DNA of 40,291 nucleotides from Oscillospiraceae bacterium (GTDB lineage: Bacteria > Bacillota > Clostridia > Oscillospirales > Oscillospiraceae), in assembly GCA_017632035.1 (NCBI GenBank), contig JAGBSG010000061.1, positions 1 to 40,291 of the forward strand. Direction: 5' to 3'. Position 1 is the first letter of the stretch; each line of letters starts with the position of its first letter. Shown in pieces: positions 14,370 through 23,000 of this stretch. A program made the position numbers and the translations under genes. Under the pieces are notes generated by a model that worked only from the letters and a program-made list of their open reading frames with translations, did not search any database and was not told where the DNA came from.

Positions 14370-15449
14370 ATGTCTGAAACTATCCATTTTTCTGAGAAGT
14401 TCCGTACCTCCCTGGCAAAGTATTTTGCCTACAAGAGCGTGACTGAGCACGCTTTTAACCACAATATCGACGCTGAGTTCAGCGGCAACGATATCGTACA
14501 TATCTACGAGATCGCTACCACCGATCTGAACAACTATGACAAGACCGTGGATCCCTCCACCGGCTCCCGCTTTGGTAAGGTCATCGAGGTCGGCGACCAT
14601 CGTTACACCTTCAAGCTGACCCAGGACATCTCCCTGGACCGCAGCGTTGACCGCGGCAACAACGATGCCCAGTTCAACATCAAGAAGGTCGGCGCCATCA
14701 TGAAGGCTTATACCGATAAGCGCATCCGTCCCAAGAAGGACGCCTACCGTCTGAAGAAGTGGGCTGATGAGGCCGGTATCCACATGGAGCTGGATGCTGC
14801 ACCCACCACCGAGACCATCATCGAGGACATCATCGACCTGCACAATCTGATGGTTGACGAGGATGTTCCCGAGGGCGAAGGCACCCTGTACATCAGCCGT
14901 ACCTACCTGAAGGCTCTGAAGCTGGCCAAGGAGTGGGTCGGTCTGGACTCTCTGGGCGGCAAGACTCTGCCCAAGGGCTGCCCCGGTATGTTCGACGGCC
15001 TGGTTGTCCAGCCTGTTTCCTCCCGTAAGTTCCCTGCCAACTGCTACTTCGCTATCTATGTCAAGGACTCCATCATTGCTCCCGAGAAGATCAACACCTT
15101 CCGCGGCATCAAGGATTCCGAGAACATGGACGGCGACCGCGTGCAGTACCGTTGCAAGTTCGATGCCTTCGTTATGCCCAACCAGTGCTATGGCGCTGCT
15201 GTTGCCTGTGCTAAGGGTACCGTTGCTGCAACTCCCACCGTTGCAATCTCCGGCGGCAAGGCTACTGTAACCGGCGCTGATGGTGCGGTTGTTTACTACA
15301 CCCTGGACGGCAGCGATCCCCGCTATCTGTCCGCTGACGCCAAGGTTTACAGCGCTGCTGTTGACGTCAAGGCCGGCGACATCTTCCGCTGCTGCGCCAA
15401 GGCAGACGGCAAGTTTGCCTCTGCCGCTACCTACAACGAGGTAGTCTAA
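14370..15449 (+). CDS. Major capsid protein with C-terminal chitobiase-like domain
   Basis: A 359-aa protein between scaffold and portal genes. Residues 1-285 form the capsid part, rich in beta and helical segments such as HRYTFKLTQDISLDR. From about 288 an extra Ig-like domain follows (TVAISGGKATVTGADGA, VYYTLDGSDPRY, AGDIFRCCAKADGK). Its YTLDGSDP signature matches the chitobiase/hexosaminidase C-terminal domain family and probably projects from the capsid surface. Codon use is strongly biased to CTG, AAG, GTC and GGC, as in a highly expressed gene. A stem-loop terminator follows. Confidence 0.85.
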   Translation: MSETIHFSEKFRTSLAKYFAYKSVTEHAFNHNIDAEFSGNDIVHIYEIATTDLNNYDKTVDPSTGSRFGKVIEVGDHRYTFKLTQDISLDRSVDRGNNDAQFNIKKVGAIMKAYTDKRIRPKKDAYRLKKWADEAGIHMELDAAPTTETIIEDIIDLHNLMVDEDVPEGEGTLYISRTYLKALKLAKEWVGLDSLGGKTLPKGCPGMFDGLVVQPVSSRKFPANCYFAIYVKDSIIAPEKINTFRGIKDSENMDGDRVQYRCKFDAFVMPNQCYGAAVACAKGTVAATPTVAISGGKATVTGADGAVVYYTLDGSDPRYLSADAKVYSAAVDVKAGDIFRCCAKADGKFASAATYNEVV

Positions 15450-15464
15450 CTTACCTGAAAATGA

Positions 15465-15487
15465 GGGGAGGGAAACCTCCCCTTTTT
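15465..15487 (+). terminator. Terminator or attenuator after the capsid gene
   Basis: GGGGAGG-GAAA-CCTCCCC (15465-15482) followed by TTTTT, a perfect 7-bp stem with a GNRA loop. Placed here it would make capsid mRNA more abundant than downstream messages. Confidence 0.88.
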
Positions 15488-15503
15488 CTGAAAGGAGATC
15501 TGC

Positions 15504-15974
15504 ATGGAAGTGATTTCTTTGATCCTCAGTGGCCTTGCGCTTCTGGTCTCTGCGGTTAATCTGATCCTCTTTATCTGGAGGGAGAAGCGCGAAAAAAGAC
15601 GTCACGAATCTCTGCTGGAGTATATCGACAAGGGCGATGACCTGAGTATCGGCGCCGCCAAGAAGCACACCAGGGAATCCCTGAAAGAGCAGATGGACTG
15701 CTTCGACGAGATGTTTGATACTTTCGATGAGCGCGTCATGAAGAAAGTGGATGATGGCCTTACCGATTACAGAATCACTCTTTCGGACCAAAACCAGTCT
15801 GTTGAAAAACGTCTTTCTGATCTGGAGAAGGGTATTTGCCCGGACTATGACGCAGCTCTGGCTGCGAAAGAATCCGTTGACAGATTCAGCGAGGGCATTA
15901 TGAACATCCTGTGTTATGGTAACCCCGCTGTGCCCAAGGAGAAGAAGGAGAAAACCGAGGAGGATAAGGGCTAA
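15504..15974 (+). CDS. Membrane-anchored coiled-coil protein between capsid and portal genes
   Basis: A 156-aa protein with one N-terminal membrane span (ISLILSGLALLVSAVNLILFIW, residues 4-25 approximately), then a basic stretch and long charged helices. It has no lipobox and no enzyme motif. AAAGGAG precedes the ATG, and its stop overlaps the portal start (TAATG), so the two are translationally coupled. The topology suggests a membrane anchor with a cytoplasmic tail. A role in placing capsid assembly at the membrane or in superinfection control would be speculation. Confidence 0.75.
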   Translation: MEVISLILSGLALLVSAVNLILFIWREKREKRRHESLLEYIDKGDDLSIGAAKKHTRESLKEQMDCFDEMFDTFDERVMKKVDDGLTDYRITLSDQNQSVEKRLSDLEKGICPDYDAALAAKESVDRFSEGIMNILCYGNPAVPKEKKEKTEEDKG

Positions 15975-17677
15975 TGGCAAAGAAATTCCCGATTCCGACC
16001 TGTGAGCAGATCAAGGAGCGGTACGATAAAGCTCATGCTTTCAATGAACAAATCAAACTCTATGATACCGTAAGTACCAACGAAAACTTTTTCATTGGCA
16101 ATCAGTGGGAAGGTGTCCAGGCAAATGGCCTGCCGACTCCCACTTACAATATGTTCAAGCGTGTCATCAATTTCCAGGTCTCCACCATCACATCCGACAG
16201 CCTGACCATCCGCGGCCTTGCCATGCCTTCCACTTCTCCTTACACCATGAAGGAGCTGGAGCGAATCGCAGAGATCGTCAGCCATCAGATGTCTGCCATC
16301 ATCAAGCGGAACAAGATCGTCGCCAAGAACAGAGAATTCCTGCGCAATGCAGCTGTCACCGGAGACGGCTGTATGCATTTCTATTTCGACCCCACTATTG
16401 AGAACGGCCAGGCCGTCAAGGGTGAGATCGTAGCTGAGGTCATTGATAACCTCCGCGTGCTGTTCGGTAATCCCAACAGCCGGGATGTACAGACTCAGCC
16501 CTACATTATTCTGGTTCGCCGGGAACTGGTGGACGAAGTCCGATGGAAAGCTGAACAGTACAAGGAAGCCGGTCTGTGTAAGCTGGAAGACATCGACAGC
16601 ATCACTCCGGATTCCGAGAAATTCCAGAACAAGTATGATCAGTACACCGATGATAAGGTCACTGTGCTGACGTACTATTTCCGCAACCGGGACACCGGCA
16701 CAATCTGGTGCATCGAAGCAACCGAAAAGGGTATCATCCGGGATGCTTATGACACCGAGTACACCATGTATCCGCTGATCTGGATCAACTGGGATTATAT
16801 CCGTGACTGCTACCATGGTCAGGCCATGGTCACCGGCCTGATTCCCAACCAGAAGTTTATCAACAAGATGTTCGCACTGGTGATGATCTCCATGATGACC
16901 ACATCGTTCCCGAAGATCATCTATGACAAGAACAAAATCCGCCGCTGGGATGGCGGTGTCGGTACCGCTGTTGGTGTGACCGGCAATGTTAATGACGCTG
17001 CAACCGTCCTGGAAGGCGCTTCTGTCAGCCCGCAGATCGCGCAGTTTATCGAACTGGCCTTTGATAAGACCCATTCTCTGTTGGGTGCTTCCGACGTTGC
17101 CATGGGTGACAGCCGCCCGGACAATACCTCTGCGATCATCGCTCTGCAGCGTGCAGCCAACACCCCCATGGAAATGATCAAGCAGGATGACCACGAAAAG
17201 CTGGAGGAAATGGGACGTATCTGCCTGGATATCATGTCCGTCAAATACGGCACCAGAAATGTGGAAGTTTCCATGGATATGGATGCTCCTGGCAGCCAGC
17301 CCTTCGGCATGAATCTGGAGCCTCAGAGCTTTACTGAGCCTTTCGATTTCTCTGTTCTGAAGGAAGTTCAGCTGGCCATTGAGATGGAAGTTGGCGCATC
17401 CTCTTACTGGTCTGAAATGGCATCTATGCAGACTCTGGACAATCTGCTGATGAACAACCTCATCACTCCTGAACAGTACATCGAGCGCCTGCCCAACGGC
17501 TACGTTTCCAAGAAGGAAGAACTGCTGGCGGATTTCCGCGCAGCTGCGTTGACTCCGCCCCAGGCTCCGGCCACAGGGTCTAATATGAGCATGGAGACAA
17601 CATCGGAAGATATTCCGGTTCAGGGTGGCAGTGGAAACGCATCTTTGCAAAGAGCGCTGAACGAGGAAGGAGCATAA
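15974..17677 (+). CDS. Portal protein
   Basis: A 567-aa protein forming the dodecameric DNA gate at the capsid vertex. Recognised by its place after the capsid gene, its length and portal-type features. These are an N-terminal FFIGNQWEGV segment followed by PTYNMFKRVINFQVS, repeated beta strands, and a long helical stem or crown region around residues 300-440 (QFIELAFDKTHSLLGAS, ALQRAANTPMEMIKQDD). Short-tailed phage portals of this size are common. The C-terminal 50 residues are Pro/Ser-rich and disordered. It starts by coupling to the previous stop and is followed 3 bases later by the next gene. Confidence 0.9.
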   Translation: MAKKFPIPTCEQIKERYDKAHAFNEQIKLYDTVSTNENFFIGNQWEGVQANGLPTPTYNMFKRVINFQVSTITSDSLTIRGLAMPSTSPYTMKELERIAEIVSHQMSAIIKRNKIVAKNREFLRNAAVTGDGCMHFYFDPTIENGQAVKGEIVAEVIDNLRVLFGNPNSRDVQTQPYIILVRRELVDEVRWKAEQYKEAGLCKLEDIDSITPDSEKFQNKYDQYTDDKVTVLTYYFRNRDTGTIWCIEATEKGIIRDAYDTEYTMYPLIWINWDYIRDCYHGQAMVTGLIPNQKFINKMFALVMISMMTTSFPKIIYDKNKIRRWDGGVGTAVGVTGNVNDAATVLEGASVSPQIAQFIELAFDKTHSLLGASDVAMGDSRPDNTSAIIALQRAANTPMEMIKQDDHEKLEEMGRICLDIMSVKYGTRNVEVSMDMDAPGSQPFGMNLEPQSFTEPFDFSVLKEVQLAIEMEVGASSYWSEMASMQTLDNLLMNNLITPEQYIERLPNGYVSKKEELLADFRAAALTPPQAPATGSNMSMETTSEDIPVQGGSGNASLQRALNEEGA

Positions 17678-17680
17678 TGT

Positions 17681-18346
17681 ATGGCAATTCCTAAATTCTT
17701 AGATGATCTGAATATCATCTCCAAATTGGGAGATTATCCCCGCTCCGACGACGGTCTTTCTACCATGCAGTTCAAGGCTAAGTTCGATGAAGGCGTGCTG
17801 AAAATGCAGAAATATCTTAATGATGTTCTGATCCCTTATATGAACCAGCTGGTGGATGTCCAGGCACTTTTGAACGGCATCCTGGATTCTACCCTCAGCC
17901 TGGCAGATAAAGCTGCCAACGCCAAGGCAACCGGCGCAGCGCTGGACAGGAAGCTGGATAAAACCGGTGGCAATGTCACCGGCAACATCGATATGGGCGG
18001 AAAGAGAGTCGTCAATCTGGGTAACCCGGTAAGCGACGGGGATGTTGTCTGCAAGAAGTATCTTGAGGACTACGCATCCACGAAGGAAGTGCCTCTGACT
18101 CTGCTGGCTTCCGGATGGTCTTCTGCGGCACCTTATACCCAGACGGTTCAGGTAACCGGCCTGACGGATCAGCTGAGATGTGAAGTGTTTCCCAACTGGC
18201 CTGATAATGCCGAGACGGAAAAAGATCTGCAGGAAGAGGCTGCAAAAATCAGCTCCTGCCGCAGATCCGGAACACAGGTGACCTTCCGCTGCCTGGATGA
18301 GCGTCCCGCCGCTGACATTCCCATCATTGTGGAGGTGCATGTATGA
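17681..18346 (+). CDS. Tail fibre / tail-spike attachment protein
   Basis: A 221-aa protein. The N-terminal 90 residues are helical. The segment GNVTGNIDMGGKRVVNLG (about 95-112) followed by PVSDGDVVCKKYLEDY is the repeat seen in many phage tail fibre proteins. The C-terminal half is beta-rich. First gene of the tail-fibre set, with AGGAAGGAG upstream and a 4-base overlap with the next gene. Probably a structural adaptor for receptor-binding proteins. Confidence 0.65.
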   Translation: MAIPKFLDDLNIISKLGDYPRSDDGLSTMQFKAKFDEGVLKMQKYLNDVLIPYMNQLVDVQALLNGILDSTLSLADKAANAKATGAALDRKLDKTGGNVTGNIDMGGKRVVNLGNPVSDGDVVCKKYLEDYASTKEVPLTLLASGWSSAAPYTQTVQVTGLTDQLRCEVFPNWPDNAETEKDLQEEAAKISSCRRSGTQVTFRCLDERPAADIPIIVEVHV

Positions 18347-19143
18347 GCAAGGCAGTACCTATGCATGGTTTTGGCAGCGGCGGTGCGCTGTTGAACTTTA
18401 ACGTTGTTGGCGGCACCACCGCACCAGAATACCCCAGAGAAAACATGATCTGGGTTAACACTCCAAATAAAATTACCCGCTGGCTTTTCTCTGCAGATGA
18501 ACCCCAAAATCTCACAGAAGGCATGGTCTGGTTTAAAACCGGCGTTACAGGCTCTGTTGGGTTCAACGCATTGAAAAACAATGAGATCCAGATTTACCCT
18601 CTTTTTGTAAAGCAGTACGCGAGCGATGCTTTGGCGGAGCGAACTGGAAAAATCTATCAGAACAATGCATGGAGAGATTTTTCTTTGTGTCTTTACGATT
18701 CCGGAGATGAATTTGTTGATATTACAGGTGGATGGGCGGCTTACGCCTATAAATCTTCTGGTTTTTCCGACTACGCTTCGCGTTCACCCGGAGTAACAAA
18801 GAACGATTCCTCCATTACATTATCTCAGGTCAAGCACCAATGGGAAAATGACAGAAATGTTCGAAGAAGCGGAGCGCTGTTCTGCGAAAACGCAATTGAT
18901 TTAACCGGCCGCAGTGTGCTCAAGATTAACATTGAACAGTGTGATACAGAAAATGTTGGTCGGCTGGGTATTACGAGCGTTAAAAAAGATGGCTTTACGC
19001 CCATTGGCGAGGTTTCTATCACTGGTGTAGGAGAGTTTCTTCTGGATATTCCTGAAAATACAGGGGCGGTTTACGTTTATATCGCAATGAACGGCGTCTC
19101 TTCAGAAGCATCTCTGTCATTTAACGCGGTCAGAGCTCAGTGA
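18343..19143 (+). CDS. Putative tail fibre / receptor-binding protein
   Basis: A 266-aa beta-rich, aromatic-rich protein. It begins with a Gly-rich segment (MHGFGSGGALLNFNVVGG) and a phrase (MIWVNTP, GMVWFKTG) seen in tail-tip proteins. Residues about 120-266 look like a jelly-roll type carbohydrate-binding module (ITGGWAAYAYKSSG, LLDIPENTGAVYVYI). Overlaps the previous gene by ATGA. Base composition is more AT-rich than the head genes, as is common in host-range genes. Receptor binding is inferred. Confidence 0.55.
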   Translation: MSKAVPMHGFGSGGALLNFNVVGGTTAPEYPRENMIWVNTPNKITRWLFSADEPQNLTEGMVWFKTGVTGSVGFNALKNNEIQIYPLFVKQYASDALAERTGKIYQNNAWRDFSLCLYDSGDEFVDITGGWAAYAYKSSGFSDYASRSPGVTKNDSSITLSQVKHQWENDRNVRRSGALFCENAIDLTGRSVLKINIEQCDTENVGRLGITSVKKDGFTPIGEVSITGVGEFLLDIPENTGAVYVYIAMNGVSSEASLSFNAVRAQ

Positions 19144-19152
19144 GGTGAAATT

Positions 19153-19455
19153 ATGAAGACTATCTATATCGGACCGGATTTCAAGTGCCACGCTGCGAAT
19201 GATGGCACAATGACAGCGGTTGAGACAGATTTTTTCGACGGTAAGTGCAATGCCTACATCGAAGGATATAGGCTTGTTCCTGCAGGGGAAAGTTGGGTGC
19301 GCAAAGACGGAGTTGTCTTTCGTGGTGAAATGATAACTCCCTTGATGCCTCATTCTGAACTGGCCGCTGCCCAGGCACAGTACGAGAAGGATCTCCTGGA
19401 TCGTGCTGATCTGGAAGCTGCCTACAACTATCTTTTGACCGGAGGTACCGCATGA
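19153..19455 (+). CDS. Small tail-associated protein
   Basis: A 100-aa protein with a beta N-terminus (KTIYIGPDFKCHA) and a helical, charged C-terminus. N-terminal segments like this, including FFDGKCNAYIEGYRLVPAGESW, occur in small proteins beside tail fibres in Firmicutes phages. I do not recognise a defined function. It overlaps the next gene by 4 bases and is cotranslated with the fibre set. Confidence 0.55.
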   Translation: MKTIYIGPDFKCHAANDGTMTAVETDFFDGKCNAYIEGYRLVPAGESWVRKDGVVFRGEMITPLMPHSELAAAQAQYEKDLLDRADLEAAYNYLLTGGTA

Positions 19456-19853
19456 TCAATTATATGGATGAAGCACGTCGGCTCCGTCCGTTCATCGAAA
19501 AAGCTGTCCAGAACTTGTCTGAATCGGACTCTCTGGAAGCTGTTTCGTTATATCCTCATTGGGCATTTGACGTCAACTATAAGAAAGGGACAAAAGTCCA
19601 GTATAATGGTGTGCTTTACTCTGTCCTACTTGATCACACCAGTCAGGTAGATTGGATGCCGGATAATTCTCCGAGCCTGTTTGCGAAGGTGCTGATCCCT
19701 GATGAGACTGTGATCCCTGAATGGGAGCAGCCGGGCAGCACCAACCCTTATATGGCAGGCGATAAGGTGACCCATGGCGGCAAGACTTGGGCCAGCACTG
19801 TTGACAACAATGTATGGGAGCCCGGCGTTTACGGCTGGTCGGAGGTAGAATGA
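19452..19853 (+). CDS. Tail protein with carbohydrate-binding (chitin-binding type) module
   Basis: A 133-aa protein with a helical start and two beta modules. One has YKKGTKVQYNGVLYSVLLDH (about 43-62). The other has WEQPGSTNPYMAGDKVTHGG (about 94-113) then KTWASTVDNNVWEPGVYGW. The second pattern of Trp/Tyr/GDxV/GxxW is that of CBM5/12-type domains, and the first resembles a degenerate copy. Likely binds surface or cell-wall glycan during adsorption. Its stop overlaps the start of the next gene. Confidence 0.7.
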   Translation: MINYMDEARRLRPFIEKAVQNLSESDSLEAVSLYPHWAFDVNYKKGTKVQYNGVLYSVLLDHTSQVDWMPDNSPSLFAKVLIPDETVIPEWEQPGSTNPYMAGDKVTHGGKTWASTVDNNVWEPGVYGWSEVE

Positions 19854-20203
19854 TGGCAACAAAGAAAATGATGCAGGGTGATTCTTACAGCATCCCCTTT
19901 GTTCTTACCATGAACGATACTACTGGAATCACACCTGATATGATTGCCGAGCTGGAGCTCTGCATCGGAAACGATGACGGAGCTGCACTCCGCAAGACAC
20001 TTTCTGCCAATTCGGTGTGGTACGATGATGTGTCAAGAAAGTGGTTTTTCCGGCCTTCCCAACAGGAGACGTTGGATTTGGAACCCGGCAGCTATGATGC
20101 GGTTGTGAGAATGAAGTTCAGTGATGACGTCAATGCCGATGTGATCGGTGTCAAGATCGGAAGAATCGAAATCACCGACACCCAAAGCGAGGAGGTAATC
20201 TGA
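19853..20203 (+). CDS. Putative tail/baseplate-type structural protein
   Basis: A 116-aa beta-rich protein; ATG at 19853 lies 7 bases after GGAGG (an ATG 3 bases earlier is also possible). Sequence such as KKMMQGDSYSIPFVLT and EPGSYDAVVRMKF matches the small Ig-like proteins that precede fibre genes in Firmicutes phages. It overlaps both neighbours by single bases (TGATG), so is strictly coupled to the collagen-like gene. Structural role inferred. Confidence 0.6.
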   Translation: MATKKMMQGDSYSIPFVLTMNDTTGITPDMIAELELCIGNDDGAALRKTLSANSVWYDDVSRKWFFRPSQQETLDLEPGSYDAVVRMKFSDDVNADVIGVKIGRIEITDTQSEEVI

Positions 20204-21159
20204 TGGCCAATATTACAGGTTCCTTCATGGACGATTCCAATCCCATGAGTGGAAATGTGGAGAGTGTTCCTCACATCGGAATCCAGGGTCCCCGTGGCCC
20301 GCAGGGTCCCAAAGGTGGCCATTATGTTCCGAACGTCAAACAGACCAGCGAAAATGAACTTCAGTTTGAGTTCTCGCCCAGTTCTCCTGATATGCCCTAT
20401 GTGGAGCCGGTGACGGTAACGCTTCCGGAAACATCGGTTTCTGGTGGGAATGTGGAAAACGGTGAGGACGGTTTTTCTCTCATTGCCAAGGTGGAGCAGA
20501 CAGCCACCGGAGCGGTTATCTCTATCACCGATAAGGACGGAACTACCACCGCAACCATCACCAACGGTAAAGACGGTAAGGATGGTGTCGATGGTCAGCC
20601 GGGTAAGGATGGTGCAGACGGTGTGCCCGGTGAAAAGGGCGATAAAGGTGATAAAGGCGACCCCGGCGAACCCGGACAGAAGGGTGAGCAGGGCATCCAA
20701 GGCATCCCCGGAGAAAAAGGTGACAAGGGTGATAAAGGCGACACTGGTGCGCCCGGTGCTGACGGTGCGAAAGGCGATAAGGGTGACAAGGGTGATACTG
20801 GTGCAACAGGCGCACAGGGCGAACCCGGCAAGGATGGTGCCGACGGTAAGGATGGCACATCTGCTACCCATAGCTGGAACGGCACTGTTCTGACAATCAC
20901 CTCTGCAAGCGGTACTTCCTCTGCTGACCTCAAGGGTGCAAAGGGAGATAAAGGCGACAAAGGCGATACGGGAGCGCAGGGCATCCAAGGCATTCAGGGT
21001 GAACCCGGAGCGAAAGGTGACACTGGCGCAACTGGTGCGGCTGGTAAGGACGGCAAAACCCCGGTCAAGGGTACTGACTACTTTACCGAAGCAGACATAA
21101 ATGAAATCGTTAATGCCGTTTACGCAAAGGTCGCAGACGGAAATGGGGTGGCTTACTGA
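20203..21159 (+). CDS. Collagen-like tail fibre protein
   Basis: A 318-aa protein. A short GIQGPRGPQGPKG stretch (about 27-39) is followed by a beta domain, then two long Gly-X-Y tracts (about 125-225 and 245-290, units such as GDKGDKGD and GPxGEKG) separated by a small globular insert. It closes with a helical tail (TEADINEIVNAVYAKV). Gly-X-Y repeats form triple helices and give phage fibres a trimeric shaft. The DNA of these tracts is itself a repeat (GATAAAGG-type units) and prone to length change. Coupled to both neighbours. Confidence 0.9.
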   Translation: MANITGSFMDDSNPMSGNVESVPHIGIQGPRGPQGPKGGHYVPNVKQTSENELQFEFSPSSPDMPYVEPVTVTLPETSVSGGNVENGEDGFSLIAKVEQTATGAVISITDKDGTTTATITNGKDGKDGVDGQPGKDGADGVPGEKGDKGDKGDPGEPGQKGEQGIQGIPGEKGDKGDKGDTGAPGADGAKGDKGDKGDTGATGAQGEPGKDGADGKDGTSATHSWNGTVLTITSASGTSSADLKGAKGDKGDKGDTGAQGIQGIQGEPGAKGDTGATGAAGKDGKTPVKGTDYFTEADINEIVNAVYAKVADGNGVAY

Positions 21160-22994
21160 TGGCGAATAAACTGTATGAAGAGTCCGACATTCAGGATATT
21201 GCCCTTGCAATCCGTGAACAGAATGGAACATCCACAAAATACAATGTTTCCCAAATGGGAGCAGCCGTTCGTGCAATCCGAACTGGTGCAGCAACTTCTG
21301 AACACACATGGAATCAGATTCCTACAGTCGTAAAGAATTTTCTGGATAATGTGACCTATAATCCTAGTGATTATTCTACGTCACAGATTACCAATTATGC
21401 CCCGGCAACGGCAAATGTGAATAACAAATATCCCATCGGCATCACCGTTGAAACAGATAGTGGCGTTCTTGACCGTGACGGTTATGAGATGCCTGTGGCA
21501 AGTGGAAACACTACACTTTATAACGATATTCCTAACCAGTTCACGGAGTTTGTGAACCGAAACGGTGGTGCTGTGTCGAGAGTTGGTACACTGAAACCCA
21601 CAGGCTTTTTAAGACAGATTAAATGCGCTACTTCCAACGTCCGAGATTTGGGCGGTTGGGCTTGTGACGGCGGTACGGTAAAATACGGCAAGCTGTTCCG
21701 GGGTGGCGAGTTTAACGAAGCAGACCTTGATATCTTCTTGAATCAGTTAGGTATTCGCCACGAGCTGAATCTGCGTGGAACATCTGAAGCCGCCGAAGCC
21801 CCCGCAATCCTGAGAAATTATGTTCGTTACACCTGCCCTGAATTGTTTGTATGGTATACCATCCAGAACAGGGACGAAGCATGGCGTGATATTATTCGGT
21901 GCATCTTTGATTGTGCCGCACACAATGACCCGGTGTTCTTCCATTGTTCTGCCGGTGCAGACAGAACAGGAACGGTGGCTTGCATCATTGAAGCAATCCT
22001 TGGCATGAGCCAGAGCGATATTGACAAGGACTATGAGTTGACCAACTTTCACACTGGCGTTGCGACGGATAGCAATGCACGGCGTAGAAATGAGGGTGAA
22101 TGGAAAGGTCTTATTAACCAAATCAACGCACTGACCAAGGGAACTACCTTCCGGGATAAAGTGGTTAATTGGGTGGCAAAGCTGGGCTTTACGGTAGCAG
22201 AAATCAATGCTTTCCGAAAAGCAATGATTGATGGCAACCCGGCTGATGTAACGTTGGTTGCGGAAACGTTCGCCGTTACCAATACGTTATCCAACGCCAC
22301 AACATCCAATGCCGCAACCACTGTCACAGAAGGTCAGACCTATACCGCAACCATTACGGCGGCAAATGGCTATACCCTTGAGGGTGCAACTGTATCTGTC
22401 AAAATGGGTGGCGTGGATATCACGGCAACAGCCTATGCGAACGGCGTTGTAAACATCGCAAATGTCAGTGGTAACATCGTTATCACGGTTGATGCAGTTA
22501 AGATGACAGCGGTGTATACCAATCTGTTTGACCCGTCCAAAGCCAGCATCAACAACCGAATGGGTTCTAGTGGTACAAACTCTACACTTAATGGCTATTT
22601 TGTGTCCGACTACATTGATGTGTCTGGAAAGCTCAAGGGCGATGGTTCTGATAGATTCTACATCAAGAACCCGGCAAATACCGCTCCTACTCCTTACGGA
22701 ATTGTGGGTGATGCGTCCAACCAGAAAATCGTATATTTCAACAGTTCCAAAACAAAGATTGGTGCGGCTATTCTCGGAAATAGTGATACTACAAACTTCA
22801 CCAAGGTCAATTATTCCGATGGTGTCGGTTCTTTTGTAGGCTGTAAGGTTAGCGGTTCGGTCAACACATCGTTGGCGAATGCCGCATATGTTCGTATTGC
22901 CTTGTGTGCAAATAATACTCTTTCTGGTGGTACGGCAATTACAGCAGATGCCATTGCGGATGTTGTCATTACGCTGAACGAACCTATTTATTAA
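21159..22994 (+). CDS. Tail-fibre-region protein with embedded protein tyrosine phosphatase domain
   Basis: A 611-aa protein. The N-terminal 130 residues look structural. Residues about 155-345 form a Cys-based phosphatase: NVRDLGG at 160-166, YGKLFRGGEF soon after, ELNLRG, and the active-site loop HCSAGADRT at 262-270 with nucleophile Cys263 and Arg269. These are the signatures of the Y_phosphatase3 (tyrosine/lipid phosphatase) family, and the key residues are intact. Residues about 365-445 form an Ig-like repeat (GYTLEGATVSVKMGGVDIT), and the C-terminus is a beta domain (NLFDPSKASINNRMGSSG). Position after the collagen-like fibre suggests it is part of the virion, but that is not proven. 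Confidence 0.85.
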   Translation: MANKLYEESDIQDIALAIREQNGTSTKYNVSQMGAAVRAIRTGAATSEHTWNQIPTVVKNFLDNVTYNPSDYSTSQITNYAPATANVNNKYPIGITVETDSGVLDRDGYEMPVASGNTTLYNDIPNQFTEFVNRNGGAVSRVGTLKPTGFLRQIKCATSNVRDLGGWACDGGTVKYGKLFRGGEFNEADLDIFLNQLGIRHELNLRGTSEAAEAPAILRNYVRYTCPELFVWYTIQNRDEAWRDIIRCIFDCAAHNDPVFFHCSAGADRTGTVACIIEAILGMSQSDIDKDYELTNFHTGVATDSNARRRNEGEWKGLINQINALTKGTTFRDKVVNWVAKLGFTVAEINAFRKAMIDGNPADVTLVAETFAVTNTLSNATTSNAATTVTEGQTYTATITAANGYTLEGATVSVKMGGVDITATAYANGVVNIANVSGNIVITVDAVKMTAVYTNLFDPSKASINNRMGSSGTNSTLNGYFVSDYIDVSGKLKGDGSDRFYIKNPANTAPTPYGIVGDASNQKIVYFNSSKTKIGAAILGNSDTTNFTKVNYSDGVGSFVGCKVSGSVNTSLANAAYVRIALCANNTLSGGTAITADAIADVVITLNEPIY

Positions 22995-23000
22995 ATAAAA

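Noticed and set aside
14319..17650. Long leftward frames (500+ aa) opposite capsid and portal
   Set aside because: They arise from strong codon bias on the sense strand, lack ribosome sites and contradict three clear structural genes.
20560..21060. CRISPR-like or minisatellite array
   Set aside because: The DNA repetition follows codons of Gly-X-Y triplets and has no spacer structure.
20092..21309. Leftward 405-aa frame under the collagen-like gene
   Set aside because: It is a shadow of Gly-X-Y repeat coding with no start signal; the rightward frame has a clear domain structure.
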